NCBI RefSeq assembly: GCF_001984175.1
Contig: NZ_MTQP01000055.1
Location: forward strand, 1-64,000
Reading direction: 5' to 3'
Length of the DNA: 64,000 bases
DNA from: Saccharothrix sp. ALI-22-I
GTDB lineage: Bacteria > Actinomycetota > Actinomycetes > Mycobacteriales > Pseudonocardiaceae
The position numbers and the translations under genes were made by a program. The notes below the pieces were generated by a model that had not been told where the DNA came from, searched no databases, and was given only the letters and a program-made list of their open reading frames with translations. Positions 42,502 through 50,588 of this stretch are shown here, piece after piece. The first letter of the stretch is position 1. Each line of letters opens with the position of its first letter.

Positions 42502-42765
42502 ATGGGCCGGATGCGCTATTCCGAGCTCGCCGCGCGGATTGCCGGGGTGAGCCAGAAGATGCTGACCCAGACGGTGCGAGGTCTCGAACGAGACGGTCTG
42601 TTGACCCGCACGGTGACCCCATCGGTGCCCGTCCGCGTCGACTACGAACTCACGCCGCTGGGCCAGTCGCTCCTGGAGCCGATCCGCCACCTCAAGGAGT
42701 GGGCGGAAGCCCACACGTCCGAGGTCGATTCCGCACGGGCCGCGTACGACCGGAATCACGCTTGA
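42502..42765 (+). pseudogene. HxlR family regulator lacking its N terminus
   Basis: From ATG 42502 or 42511 the frame encodes MRYSELAARIAGVSQKMLTQ, TVRGLERDGLLTRTVTPSVP and VDYELTPLGQSLLEPI, the recognition helix and wing of an HxlR regulator. The usual first 35 residues, with the conserved Cys and the GKWTxxIL helix, are missing. The sequence just upstream does not encode them in any frame. It is likely nonfunctional, or at best an 84-87-residue partial DNA-binding domain. Confidence 0.65.
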
Positions 42766-42801
42766 CCCACCGCCCGGGAATCGCACCGGGCGTGGACATC
42801 G

Positions 42802-43215
42802 CTAGGGCTCGTTGGGCTTGTAGCAGTCCTTGAAGCCGTCCGGCTTGGGCTGGTTGCCCGCAAACGCGGTCACGACGTCCTGCTGCTTGAGGTTCTCCGG
42901 GTAGCCGGGCCAGTCCGGTTCCTGGCCGTTGACGTGCAGCTCGTCCAGCCAGTAACCGGACTGGCCGGACACCTTCGCGAACTCCAGGTCGCAGCCCTTG
43001 ACCCGGACCGTCACCTCAAGGACCTTCTGCGACGACTTGACGGTCCGCTTGCCGACCTTCTTGCTCTTCTTCTCGGACTCGCTGCGCGGCTCGCCGATGG
43101 TGCTGAAGCCCGCGGCCTTCAACTCCTCGACGAACTTGTCGTCACTGCTGGAGCACCCCACCAGGGATGCGGTGCAACCCAGGGCCAGCAGCACGGACAT
43201 GACCTTCGTGTTCAT
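42802..43215 (-). CDS. Small secreted lipoprotein, unknown (137 aa)
   Basis: It begins MNTKVMSVLLALGCTASLVG with lipobox LVGC, so Cys near residue 21 would be lipidated. The mature part is Lys/Ser-rich at first (SESEKKSKKVGKRTVKSS), then has VRVKGCDLEFAKVSGQSGYW and ends CYKPNEP. The two later Cys may form a disulfide. The ATG at 43215 was chosen because the longer frame puts charged residues ahead of the signal. No family recognised. Confidence 0.75.
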   Translation of the reverse strand: MNTKVMSVLLALGCTASLVGCSSSDDKFVEELKAAGFSTIGEPRSESEKKSKKVGKRTVKSSQKVLEVTVRVKGCDLEFAKVSGQSGYWLDELHVNGQEPDWPGYPENLKQQDVVTAFAGNQPKPDGFKDCYKPNEP

Positions 43216-43277
43216 GTCGCAAAGCAAACATGCGCGACCGGACCCCGTGCACCGGGCCGGCCAACCGTTATCGCGCT

Positions 43278-43424
43278 GTGACGTTGTCAGATGTGTCAGA
43301 CGTGCAGGTGGCATGGGCACTGCACGAACTTCCGGGTCTCGACGTCCCCGCTGCGGTAAGGGCGCAGGACCACCACAACCCCTTCACCCGGGGCCGCGAA
43401 CATCTGCACGCCCATGCCCGATGA
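43278..43424 (+). CDS. Possible 48-residue small protein
   Basis: A GTG-started frame reads VTLSDVSDVQVAWALHELPG, then PAAVRAQDHHNPFTRGREHL, before TGA 43424. It has no clear ribosome site and mixed codon quality, so coding status is doubtful. It lies between two minus-strand genes and could be a remnant. Confidence 0.2.
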   Translation: MTLSDVSDVQVAWALHELPGLDVPAAVRAQDHHNPFTRGREHLHAHAR

Positions 43425-43484
43425 TCGCACCTGACCCGCTGGACGCTACGCAAACCGGCGGGGTCTTGCGCGACGGTGTTCGGA

Positions 43485-44198
43485 TCAGGCTGCGGCGGGG
43501 GCGAGTCCGCTTGGCAGGGCGTCCTTCTTGACGCTGTTGCGCAGGAGGCAGGCGATCAGCCAGAGTTCCGCGACGACCGCGGGCACCAGCACGAACGGGG
43601 ACAGGGTCGGCGCCAGGTCGGGTAGCAGGAACTTGGCCACCAGGTCCGCCAGGTAGCCGAAGCACCCGACCACCAGCAGGACGCCGAGCGACCGGGGGAA
43701 CCAGCCCGAGTCGCGGACCAGGTAGCCGAGCGGGAGGAGCCACAGGCCGAAGAAGACCTGGGCGATCAGGTAGCCGTTGCGGTGCAGGTCGAGGAACATC
43801 AGCACCAGGGCGTCGGAGCCGTCGGGGCCGAAGGATGTCGCGAAGGACGCGTCGGTGGCGATCATCAGCGCGGCGAAGTGGTTGAGCAGGTTCGCACACA
43901 TCAGCGCGACGGCGACGGCAGAGAAGACGACCATGGCGGCGGCGGCGTTCTTGCTGACGTGCCGGAGCAACTGGTGCAGGGCCATGGCCACGAAGAGCAG
44001 GCAGGCGATGCCCACGAGGTCGGCCACGAAGCCGAGGCGGAACAGCGTGGCGTGCGCGACCACGTTGTCGGCCGTGGCAGCCGCGTCGCCGCGCTCGACG
44101 ATCGTGGCGCGCACGTACATCTCGGCCACGCCGTTGAGCACGGCGAGGAGGAGGTAGAGGGCGCCCGCGACTCTCGCCGCGCGCTTGGGTGAGTTCAT
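43485..44198 (-). CDS. DUF4386 family membrane protein (237 aa)
   Basis: A membrane protein with six hydrophobic segments and the DUF4386 look: NSPKRAARVAGALYLLLAVL at the start, a LLRHVSKNAAAAMVVFSAVA segment, FLDLHRNGYLIAQVFFGLWL, LPLGYLVRDSGWFPRSLGVL and a final LAPTLSPFVLVPAVVAELWL. The HRNGYLIAQVFFGLWLLPLG block is the best conserved. ATG 44198 follows GGGGAAG. Its promoter carries three stacked dyads, so it is tightly regulated. Function of the family is unknown. Confidence 0.87.
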   Translation of the reverse strand: MNSPKRAARVAGALYLLLAVLNGVAEMYVRATIVERGDAAATADNVVAHATLFRLGFVADLVGIACLLFVAMALHQLLRHVSKNAAAAMVVFSAVAVALMCANLLNHFAALMIATDASFATSFGPDGSDALVLMFLDLHRNGYLIAQVFFGLWLLPLGYLVRDSGWFPRSLGVLLVVGCFGYLADLVAKFLLPDLAPTLSPFVLVPAVVAELWLIACLLRNSVKKDALPSGLAPAAA

Positions 44199-44227
44199 GA
44201 CTTCCCCTTGCTCCATGTACAACATCT

Positions 44228-44278
44228 TTGACATGGTCAAGGTAAAGCGATGCTGACATCGTGTCAAGTTTTCTTGAC
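44228..44278 (-). promoter_or_regulatory. Promoter with three perfect dyads upstream of the DUF4386 gene
   Basis: On the minus strand, TTGACA (44267-44262), 17 bases, TACCTT (44244-44239) forms a consensus promoter. Three perfect dyads overlap it: GTCAAG-TTTT-CTTGAC (44263-44278), CGATG-CTGA-CATCG (44248-44261) and TTGAC-ATG-GTCAA (44228-44240). Outer sites share the TTGAC/GTCAA half-site, which points to one dimeric repressor. Confidence 0.7.
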
Positions 44279-44308
44279 TTCGTCGCCACGTCGAGGACCA
44301 CGATCGAC

Positions 44309-44371
44309 CGAAGCCCGGTCGGCATGACGTCCACCCGCGCGGGGGCGGAGCGTCATGCCGACCGGGCTTCG
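44309..44371. terminator. Perfect 21-bp hairpin behind the permease gene
   Basis: 44309-44329 pairs exactly with 44351-44371 across a 21-base loop. It lies 4 bases after the stop of the minus-strand permease gene (ends 44375) and also upstream of the DUF4386 promoter, insulating the two. Confidence 0.8.
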
Positions 44372-44374
44372 TCC

Positions 44375-45757
44375 TCAGACCGTTTCCACTGCCTCCACCA
44401 CCTTGGGCGGCACGGCGCGGCGGCGGCCGCGCAGTGCGCTCACCGCGATCACCACCGCCGCGACGAGCAGGCTCAGCAGCAGCTGCGACCGGGCGCCGGC
44501 GTCGAACAACATCCCCACCAGCAGGCCGACCATGCCGACGATCGTCGCCCACGTCAGGTACGGGTAGCCCCACATGCGCAGCGTGAGCCGACCCGGCGCC
44601 TCCTGCTCCATGCGGCGGCGCATCCGCAACTGGGACACCGCGATGGCCAGCCACACGAAGACCGCCACCGCGCCCGAGGAGTTCACCAGGAAGAGGAACA
44701 CGGTGTCCGGCGAGACGTAGTTCAACACCACCGTCACGAAACCGACCACAGTGGACGCCAGCACGGCGGCGGTCGGCACCCCGCGACGGGACACACGACC
44801 CAGCACCGCAGGCGCCTCGCCGCGCCGTGCGAGCGAGAACACCATCCGGGACGCGGTGAACAGGCCGGAGTTCAGGCAGGACAGCACGGAGGTCAACACG
44901 ACCACGTCCATGACCACGGCGGCGGACGGCAGCCCGATGGCGTCCAGCACCGCGACGTACGGGCTCTTGGCGACACTCGCGTCGTTCCACGGGATCAGCG
45001 TGACGACGACGGCGATGGAGCCGATGTAGAACAGGAGGATGCGCCACACCACGGACCGGACGGCGGTGCGGACGGCCTGGCCGGGGTTCTCCGATTCACC
45101 CGCCGCGATGGTGGCGATCTCCGCGCCGAAGAAGGAGAACACCACGACGAGCATGGCGGCGAAGATCGGCCCCGAGCCGTTGGGCAGGAACCCGCCGTGC
45201 CCGGTGAGGTTGGACAGTCCGGGCGCGGCGACGTTCGGCAGCATGCCGAAGATCGCGAGACCGCCGAGGACCAGGAAGATCGTGATGGCGGCGACCTTGA
45301 TACCGGCGAACCAGAACTCGAACTCACCGAAGGCGCGCACCGAGTACAGGTTGGTCAGCACGAGCAGGATGGTCAGCACCAGCGCCCAGGTCCACTGTGG
45401 AACCGCAGGTACCCACCGGTGCACGATGGCCGCGCCCGCCGTCGCCTCGATGCCCACCACGACGACCCAGAACCACCAGTACAGCCAGCCCACCGTGAAG
45501 CCCGCCCAAGGGCCGATCGCACGTTCGGCGTACGCGGAGAAGCTGCCGGTGTCCGGGTTGGCCGCGGACATCTCGCCCAGCATCCGCATCACCAGCACGA
45601 CGAGCAGTCCGGCAACGGCGTAGGAGATCAGCACACCTGGTCCCGCCGTGCCGATCGCCGCGCCGCTGCCGACGAACAGCCCGGCGCCGATGACCCCGGC
45701 GATGGCGATCATGCTGAGGTGCCGCTTGCGCAATGAGGGTTGCAGGTCCTGCGACAT
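44375..45757 (-). CDS. APC-family amino acid permease (GabP-like)
   Basis: A 460-residue permease with 12 predicted helices. The amino-acid/polyamine signature is at the start: LRKRHLSMIAIAGVIGAGLF and VGSGAAIGTAGPGVLISYAV. GEMSAANPDTGSFSAYAERA and SFFGAEIATIAAGESENP are substrate/cation-site segments typical of GABA, proline and D-Ala permeases. It imports amino acids with protons across the plasma membrane. GabT and a PucR regulator lie beside it, so GABA is the probable substrate (inference). ATG 45757 follows GGAGG. Confidence 0.9.
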   Translation of the reverse strand: MSQDLQPSLRKRHLSMIAIAGVIGAGLFVGSGAAIGTAGPGVLISYAVAGLLVVLVMRMLGEMSAANPDTGSFSAYAERAIGPWAGFTVGWLYWWFWVVVVGIEATAGAAIVHRWVPAVPQWTWALVLTILLVLTNLYSVRAFGEFEFWFAGIKVAAITIFLVLGGLAIFGMLPNVAAPGLSNLTGHGGFLPNGSGPIFAAMLVVVFSFFGAEIATIAAGESENPGQAVRTAVRSVVWRILLFYIGSIAVVVTLIPWNDASVAKSPYVAVLDAIGLPSAAVVMDVVVLTSVLSCLNSGLFTASRMVFSLARRGEAPAVLGRVSRRGVPTAAVLASTVVGFVTVVLNYVSPDTVFLFLVNSSGAVAVFVWLAIAVSQLRMRRRMEQEAPGRLTLRMWGYPYLTWATIVGMVGLLVGMLFDAGARSQLLLSLLVAAVVIAVSALRGRRRAVPPKVVEAVETV

Positions 45758-45895
45758 CGGCCCTCCTTCCTGCGTTGAGAGCTGCCGGTTGGTTGCGCAC
45801 CAGTCTGGGAGCGGCCGCTGCCGAGGTGACAGTGGACATTCCGGCGTAGTCGCGCGACGGCGTTGTACGGAATGGCCAGTTCCGCGCCGAAGAGG

Positions 45896-47356
45896 TCAAA
45901 CCCGTGTTTCCGGCAGGTCACCAGGCTCGTTCGCGGCTTGGTCGAGCAGGTGCAGGGCGAACCAGAACTCCGCCCGGGCGCCGGGCGAATCCAGGTCCCG
46001 GCCGGTGAGTTCGGCGATCTTGCCGATGCGGTTGCGCAGCGTGTGCCGGTGGACCCCGAGGCGGGCCGCCGCCGGATCCCACTGGCCGTGCCGCCGGAGC
46101 CATTCGGTGAGCGACACGATCAGGTCGCCACGGCCGTTCCGGTCGTGCTCCAACACCGGCCCCAGCAACGACCGCGCGTAGGCGTGGGCGTCCTCGACGT
46201 GCAGCAGGCCCAGCATCCCGGCGCCCGCCACGTCACCGAACCGCACCAGTTCACCGGGGTGCGCGGATTCGGCGGCCCGGACGGCGTGCCGGTGCGCACG
46301 ACCGAAGTCCGGGTAGTCGACGGGCTCGGACACACCACCGCGCAGCCCCGCCACGGCCTCCGGCCCCGGCCCCGGCCCCAGGGCCACGAGCCGGTCGTCG
46401 AGTTCGGCGCAGAAGACGTCACTGCTCTCCAGCAGCTCCAGCCCCCGTGCGCGGTGCGTGGTGGGTCCGGTGAACACGTGCACCTCGACCGGCTCGTCGG
46501 GCAGCGGCGACACCTCGGCGGCGAGCTCGTGGTGACCGGCCAGCAGCAGGCGCAGTGCCGCGCCGCGCAGCCGACGCCGGGCGGTGTCGAGGTCGCCGGC
46601 GCGGGCGATGGTCAGGGTGAGCACCGACGCGGCGGCGGTCAGGATCTGCTGCCCCACCCGGTCCAACGGCGAGGAGCGCCCGACGACCAGGAAACCGCGG
46701 CTGCCCAGGACGTGCACGGCGATGTGGTCCTCGCCGAGGGCGAAACCGGCACTGGCCACGCGGCGGCGCAGCCGGTCCAACTCGACCGACAACGCCGGGA
46801 CCCGCTGCACGGCGGCGGCAGGGGAGGCGGCCAGCACCGTGCCGGACTGCTCCAGCAGCAGCACCCAGCCGGCGAGCAGCCGGGACAGTCGCCGCACCAC
46901 CCGTTCCGGACCGGCCAGCGCCGCGGCCGTCAACTCGCGCTGCGCCGCGTTGGTCGCCGTGACCTCCGCATAGGAGTCCGCGGCCACGGCGCCGGACACG
47001 GCCTTGCTGATGGCGATGAACGGCGTCCGCTTCGGCACTTCGAGCAGCGGCAACCCGGCCTCGTCGGCCGCCGTGACCAGCGTCGGCGGAACGGTGTCGT
47101 GGCCGAGCCCGGTGCCGAAGCCCAGCCCGGCGACGCCGCGGTCGACCAGCAGTGCCACGAAGGCCCGGAAGTCGGTGTCCGCGTCCACCCGCAGGCCGGT
47201 GGTCAGCAGCAGTTCGCCGCCTTCGAGGAACGGGGTCGGGTCGTCCAGTTCGCTGACGTGGACCCAGTCGACGGGGCGGTCCAGCCGGTCGTGACCGGCC
47301 AGCACGCGCAGGCGCAGCGCAGGCTCCTGCCGGAGCCTGGCGAGGGTCATGGGCAT
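45896..47356 (-). CDS. PucR family transcriptional regulator
   Basis: A 486-residue regulator. The N-terminal PucR ligand domain (LRVLAGHDRLDRPVDWVHVS, FLEGGELLLTTGL) is followed by a GGDEF-like/middle region and the C-terminal HTH_30 (LTEWLRRHGQWDPAAARLGV, HRHTLRNRIGKIAELTGRDL). PucR proteins activate purine or amino-acid catabolic genes on sensing an intermediate. ATG 47356 or 47350 is best; the frame to 47506 runs into gabT. It sits between the permease (same strand, 138 bases away) and divergent gabT, so it probably controls both. Confidence 0.9.
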   Translation of the reverse strand: MPMTLARLRQEPALRLRVLAGHDRLDRPVDWVHVSELDDPTPFLEGGELLLTTGLRVDADTDFRAFVALLVDRGVAGLGFGTGLGHDTVPPTLVTAADEAGLPLLEVPKRTPFIAISKAVSGAVAADSYAEVTATNAAQRELTAAALAGPERVVRRLSRLLAGWVLLLEQSGTVLAASPAAAVQRVPALSVELDRLRRRVASAGFALGEDHIAVHVLGSRGFLVVGRSSPLDRVGQQILTAAASVLTLTIARAGDLDTARRRLRGAALRLLLAGHHELAAEVSPLPDEPVEVHVFTGPTTHRARGLELLESSDVFCAELDDRLVALGPGPGPEAVAGLRGGVSEPVDYPDFGRAHRHAVRAAESAHPGELVRFGDVAGAGMLGLLHVEDAHAYARSLLGPVLEHDRNGRGDLIVSLTEWLRRHGQWDPAAARLGVHRHTLRNRIGKIAELTGRDLDSPGARAEFWFALHLLDQAANEPGDLPETRV

Positions 47357-47379
47357 CCGCACCACCCGCCGATCCGGCC

Positions 47380-47398
47380 AGATTGGAGTGCTCAATCT
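47380..47398. promoter_or_regulatory. Dyad AGATTG-N7-CAATCT between the PucR gene and gabT
   Basis: AGATTGGAGTGCTCAATCT is the most AT-rich dyad in the 92-base divergent gap. A second small dyad, CCGATTCGG, follows at 47401-47409. It is a good candidate for the PucR binding site. Confidence 0.5.
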
Positions 47399-47448
47399 AG
47401 CCGATTCGGTCATTGGGGCCACCGGTCGCGTGGGCCGATCCTGGGCAC

Positions 47449-48783
47449 ATGACCACGACCACCTCCGCGAACCGGCTGCGCACCGAAATCCCGGGGCCCG
47501 CGTCACGCGCCCTCCAGGCCCGCCGCTCGGACGCGGTCGCGGCCGGGGTCTCCAGCACGTTGCCCGCCTTCGTCGACCGCGGCGGCGACGGGCTGCTCAT
47601 CGACGTGGACGGCAACGAGCTGATCGACCTGGGGTCCGGCATCGCGGTCACCTCGGTCGGCAACCCGGCGCCCGAGGTGGTCGACGCCGTGCGGCGGCAG
47701 GTGGAGCGCTTCACGCACACCTGCTTCATGGTGACGCCGTACGAGGAGTACGTGGCGGTGTGCGAGCAGCTCAACGCACTCACCCCCGGCGACCACGCCA
47801 AGCGGTCGGCGCTGTTCAACTCCGGCGCCGAAGCGGTGGAGAACGCGGTGAAGATCGCCCGGCACGCGACCGGCAGGCCCGCGGTCGTGGTGTTCGACCA
47901 CGCCTACCACGGGCGCACCAACCTGACGATGGCCATGACGGCGAAGAACATGCCGTACAAGCACCGGTTCGGCCCGTTCGCGGGCGAGGTGCACCGCGTG
48001 CCGATGTCCTACCCGTTCCGCGACCCGGCCGGGCTGACCGGGCCGCAGGCGGCGGCGCGGGCGACGGACCGGATCGAGAAGCACGTCGGCGCGGACAACG
48101 TCGCGGCCGTGCTGATCGAACCCATCCAGGGCGAGGGCGGGTTCGTGGTGCCCGCGCCGGGTTTCCTGCGCGCGCTGGCCGACTGGTGCGCGGCCAACGA
48201 CGTGCTGCTGGTGGCCGACGAGATCCAGACCGGGTTCTGCCGCACCGGCGCGTGGTTCGCCGCCGAGCACGAGGACGTCGTCCCGGACCTGGTCACCACC
48301 GCGAAGGGCATGGCGGGCGGGCTCCCGCTGGCCGCCGTGACCGGTCGCGCCGAGGTGATGGACGCCGTGCACGCGGGCGGCCTGGGCGGCACGTACGGCG
48401 GCAACCCCGTCGCCGCCGTGGCCGCGCTGGCGGCGATCGACACCATGCGCTCCCGTGACCTCGCGGGCGCCGCACGACGGATCGAGGCGTCCGTGCTGCC
48501 CAGGCTGCGCGCGCTCGCGGACGCCACCGGCGTCATCGGCGACGTGCGGGGTCGTGGCGCGATGCTGGCGGTCGAATTCGTCCGACCGGGCACGACCGAG
48601 CCGGACCCCGGGCTCACCGCACGCGTGGCCGCCGCCTGCCACCGCGCCGGGGTGGTCGTGCTCACCTGCGGCACCGACGGGAACGTGATCAGGCTGCTGC
48701 CGCCGCTGGTGATCCCGGACGCGCTGCTGGACGAAGGACTTGCTGTGCTGGAACGGGCCGTGTCGGCGGAATCGCGACTCTGA
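47449..48783 (+). CDS. gabT: 4-aminobutyrate--2-oxoglutarate aminotransferase
   Basis: A 444-residue class III PLP aminotransferase that converts GABA to succinic semialdehyde in the cytosol. Key blocks: RGGDGLLIDVDGNELIDLGS, NSGAEAVENAVKIAR, VVFDHAYHGRTNLTMAMTAK, LIEPIQGEGGF, VADEIQTGFCRTG (PLP-contact Asp), and the Schiff-base Lys in LVTTAKGMAGGLP. YGGNPVAAVAA is also diagnostic for GabT. A succinate-semialdehyde dehydrogenase gene is not in the window. ATG 47449 was chosen from the alignment of the start, with a weak site upstream. Confidence 0.93.
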   Translation: MTTTTSANRLRTEIPGPASRALQARRSDAVAAGVSSTLPAFVDRGGDGLLIDVDGNELIDLGSGIAVTSVGNPAPEVVDAVRRQVERFTHTCFMVTPYEEYVAVCEQLNALTPGDHAKRSALFNSGAEAVENAVKIARHATGRPAVVVFDHAYHGRTNLTMAMTAKNMPYKHRFGPFAGEVHRVPMSYPFRDPAGLTGPQAAARATDRIEKHVGADNVAAVLIEPIQGEGGFVVPAPGFLRALADWCAANDVLLVADEIQTGFCRTGAWFAAEHEDVVPDLVTTAKGMAGGLPLAAVTGRAEVMDAVHAGGLGGTYGGNPVAAVAALAAIDTMRSRDLAGAARRIEASVLPRLRALADATGVIGDVRGRGAMLAVEFVRPGTTEPDPGLTARVAAACHRAGVVVLTCGTDGNVIRLLPPLVIPDALLDEGLAVLERAVSAESRL

Positions 48784-48811
48784 ACAAACTCTTACCGGCC
48801 GGGGTTTGTTC
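48782..48811 (+). terminator. Small hairpin overlapping the gabT stop
   Basis: GAACAAAC (48782-48789) pairs with GTTTGTTC (48804-48811) across 14 bases. It starts inside the stop codon. It is weaker than others here, so its role is uncertain. Confidence 0.45.
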
Positions 48812-48984
48812 GGCGGGGTGCTGGAATTCCGGAGAATGCGGATGGAGGACGGCGCGCGTTGAGCTTCGACGACAAGTGGTGTTGATCATGTTCGGCACCT
48901 CTTCGCCGTCGTGGTGTCACAAAACGGTGGGCTCCGGAGCCTTGTGGGTGAGACACGATCCAGAGTGGAGAGACAGGAGCCACC

Positions 48985-49059
48985 ATGAGCGAGGACGGCC
49001 GTCCGGACCCCGCCACTGACGCGTTCGTCACCCACCGCAACCTGCTCTTCACCGTCACC
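48985..49059 (+). pseudogene. N-terminal remnant of a SigJ-type (ECF41) sigma factor
   Basis: After a good site (AGGAGCC) the ATG at 48985 starts SEDGRPDPATDAFVTHRNLL and FTVT, the opening of SigJ/ECF41 sigma factors (FxxHRxLLFTVAYEMLG...). It then runs into unrelated residues at about 49059, with no region 2.2 or 4. The promoter region still has TGTCACA (48915-48921), the -35 of that sigma group. The rest of the gene is gone. The 48812-48984 gap holds nothing else. Confidence 0.6.
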
Positions 49060-49145
49060 CGGCATCGTCCGCCTCGGGCGGCGGGATTCTGGGCAGGCGG
49101 CGAAATCCAGGTGCGGGTGCGGGGGAGGGCGGGTGTACTCCCCCC

Positions 49146-50090
49146 ATGGTCGAATACCGCCAGCGCCACACCGACGAGTGGCTCGCACACTTCGCCCGTC
49201 GCGGCCACAGCGCCCCGAGCACCCTCGCCGCCGGCGTCGAGGGCGCCGTCTACCGACTCGACGAGGGCCTCGTCGCCAAGGTGTGGAGCGGCCGGCCGCC
49301 GACTGATCTCGATCTCTCCCGCCGGGTCTACGCGGACATCGCCCGCCACCCGCTGCCCTTCGCCACGCCGGAGATCCTCGACACCGAGGTCCACGACGGC
49401 GTTTTCGTCACCTACGAGCGCGAGCTGACCGGATCGCCCTTCCGCTCCGAGCCCGTGATGACCTCCTCCGAACGCGACCTGCCCGCCACCGAGACCACCG
49501 CGCTCCTGACGGTCCTGCGCGCCCTCGCCGCCGTCCCGGGCACCGAGGCCATGCGCGGCCTCACCGTCCAGGGCGACGACCGCCCCCTCTGGCGGGGCCA
49601 CACGCGCTTCCCCGACGCGCTCGCCGCCCTCGTCCGGCGCGCCGCCCGCCGTCATGGCGACGTGCTCGCCGCCCACGTTCCGGGTCTTTCCGCTGCGGTG
49701 GAACGGGTCGTCGCCTCTCTCACAGCCCTGCCCGACTCACCGGTCACCGCCATCCACGGGGACCTCGCCCCGCCCAACATCCACGTGGACGACACCGGCC
49801 GTCCCACCGCCGTCCTCGACTTCGGCTTCTTCACCACCGCCGGCGATCCCGCGTTCGAGGCCGCTGTCACCGCCGCCGTCTGGGACATGTACGGACCACA
49901 CGCCGAACACCACGCCGCCACCCTCACCGGCCTGTTCGCCGGGGAGCTCGGTTACCCGGCCGACACCCTCGCGCTCTACCAGGCCGTCTACGCCCTCACC
50001 ACCTACGACCTGTTCTCCTCGGACGGCAGCGACGGCCACTTCCACTGGTGTGCCGCCCTTCTCCGGAGAAATCGGGTGGCGTGCGCTTAG
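49146..50090 (+). CDS. Aminoglycoside-phosphotransferase (APH) family kinase
   Basis: A 314-residue APH/choline-kinase fold protein. The N lobe has VEGAVYRLDEGLVAKVWSG with the ATP Lys in AKVW. The catalytic loop is TAIHGDLAPPNIHVDDTG (HGDxxxxN), and the metal Asp lies in TAVLDFGFF. The usual C-terminal helices follow. Family members phosphorylate aminoglycosides, other small molecules or sugars; resistance cannot be claimed from this. ATG 49146 is preceded by poor ribosome-site sequence. Regulator remnants flank it on both sides. Confidence 0.85.
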   Translation: MVEYRQRHTDEWLAHFARRGHSAPSTLAAGVEGAVYRLDEGLVAKVWSGRPPTDLDLSRRVYADIARHPLPFATPEILDTEVHDGVFVTYERELTGSPFRSEPVMTSSERDLPATETTALLTVLRALAAVPGTEAMRGLTVQGDDRPLWRGHTRFPDALAALVRRAARRHGDVLAAHVPGLSAAVERVVASLTALPDSPVTAIHGDLAPPNIHVDDTGRPTAVLDFGFFTTAGDPAFEAAVTAAVWDMYGPHAEHHAATLTGLFAGELGYPADTLALYQAVYALTTYDLFSSDGSDGHFHWCAALLRRNRVACA

Positions 50091-50214
50091 CACTCCGGTT
50101 GCGGCTTCGCGATCTTGCGTGGAGACCCGGCAGGGAATCGGGTGCGGCCACCTGGGCCGGCTCTCAAGCGTCGAGCGGAAGAACTGCTGGTGTCTTGCCG
50201 AACAGGCCGGCCCG

Positions 50215-50392
50215 GCCCGGCCCGATGCAGCGCCTGCTGCGATACGCGCGCACTGGACCCCCTGCAAGCCGGCGAGACCAGCCTCGCCACCCTCGCCGCC
50301 GACCTGGGCTTCGCCGACCAACCACACCTGTCCCGCACCATGCGGGACCACCTGGGCCACACCCCACCGCACTCCGCCGGCTGCTCACCTGA
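50215..50392 (+). pseudogene. AraC-family regulator remnant with frameshifts
   Basis: Three short stretches in different frames together read QRLLRYAR, then LDPLQAGETSLATLAADLGF, ADQPHLSRTMRDHLGHTP and finally TALRRLLT. This is the AraC-type DNA-binding domain, with two frameshifts. The stretch 50091-50214 before it shows nothing recognisable, and 50393-50541 after it shows nothing either. A complete gene would need about 200 more residues. Confidence 0.65.
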
Positions 50393-50541
50393 CCGACACG
50401 ACGCCCACAGACCCCCGCCGAGCAGGTGGCGTTCGACTCGACGTCGTACCGACAACGCCCTGATCCGTTGGAGGAACGCGTCGCCGACCGCCGCCACGAC
50501 CCGTGGTGCGGCCGGGCACGAGCTGTTCCGCCGACGGTGAG

Positions 50542-50585
50542 CCGGTGCCGGCGCGACCCGGTCGACAGGTCGCCGCCGGCACCGG
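50542..50585 (-). terminator. Terminator of the WGR/beta-propeller gene
   Basis: CCGGTGCCGGCG (50542-50553) pairs with CGCCGGCACCGG (50574-50585), extended by CGACC/GGTCG inside. It lies just past the stop of the minus-strand gene that ends at 50589. Confidence 0.75.
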
Positions 50586-50588
50586 TGC

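Noticed and set aside
40296-42833. 845-codon plus-strand open frame after the PadR operon
   Set aside because: It shadows a membrane gene in another frame and then runs antisense through a complete trypsin-like gene.
44261-45736. 491-codon plus-strand open frame opposite the permease
   Set aside because: His/Asp/Gln-rich antisense shadow of a permease with 12 clear helices.
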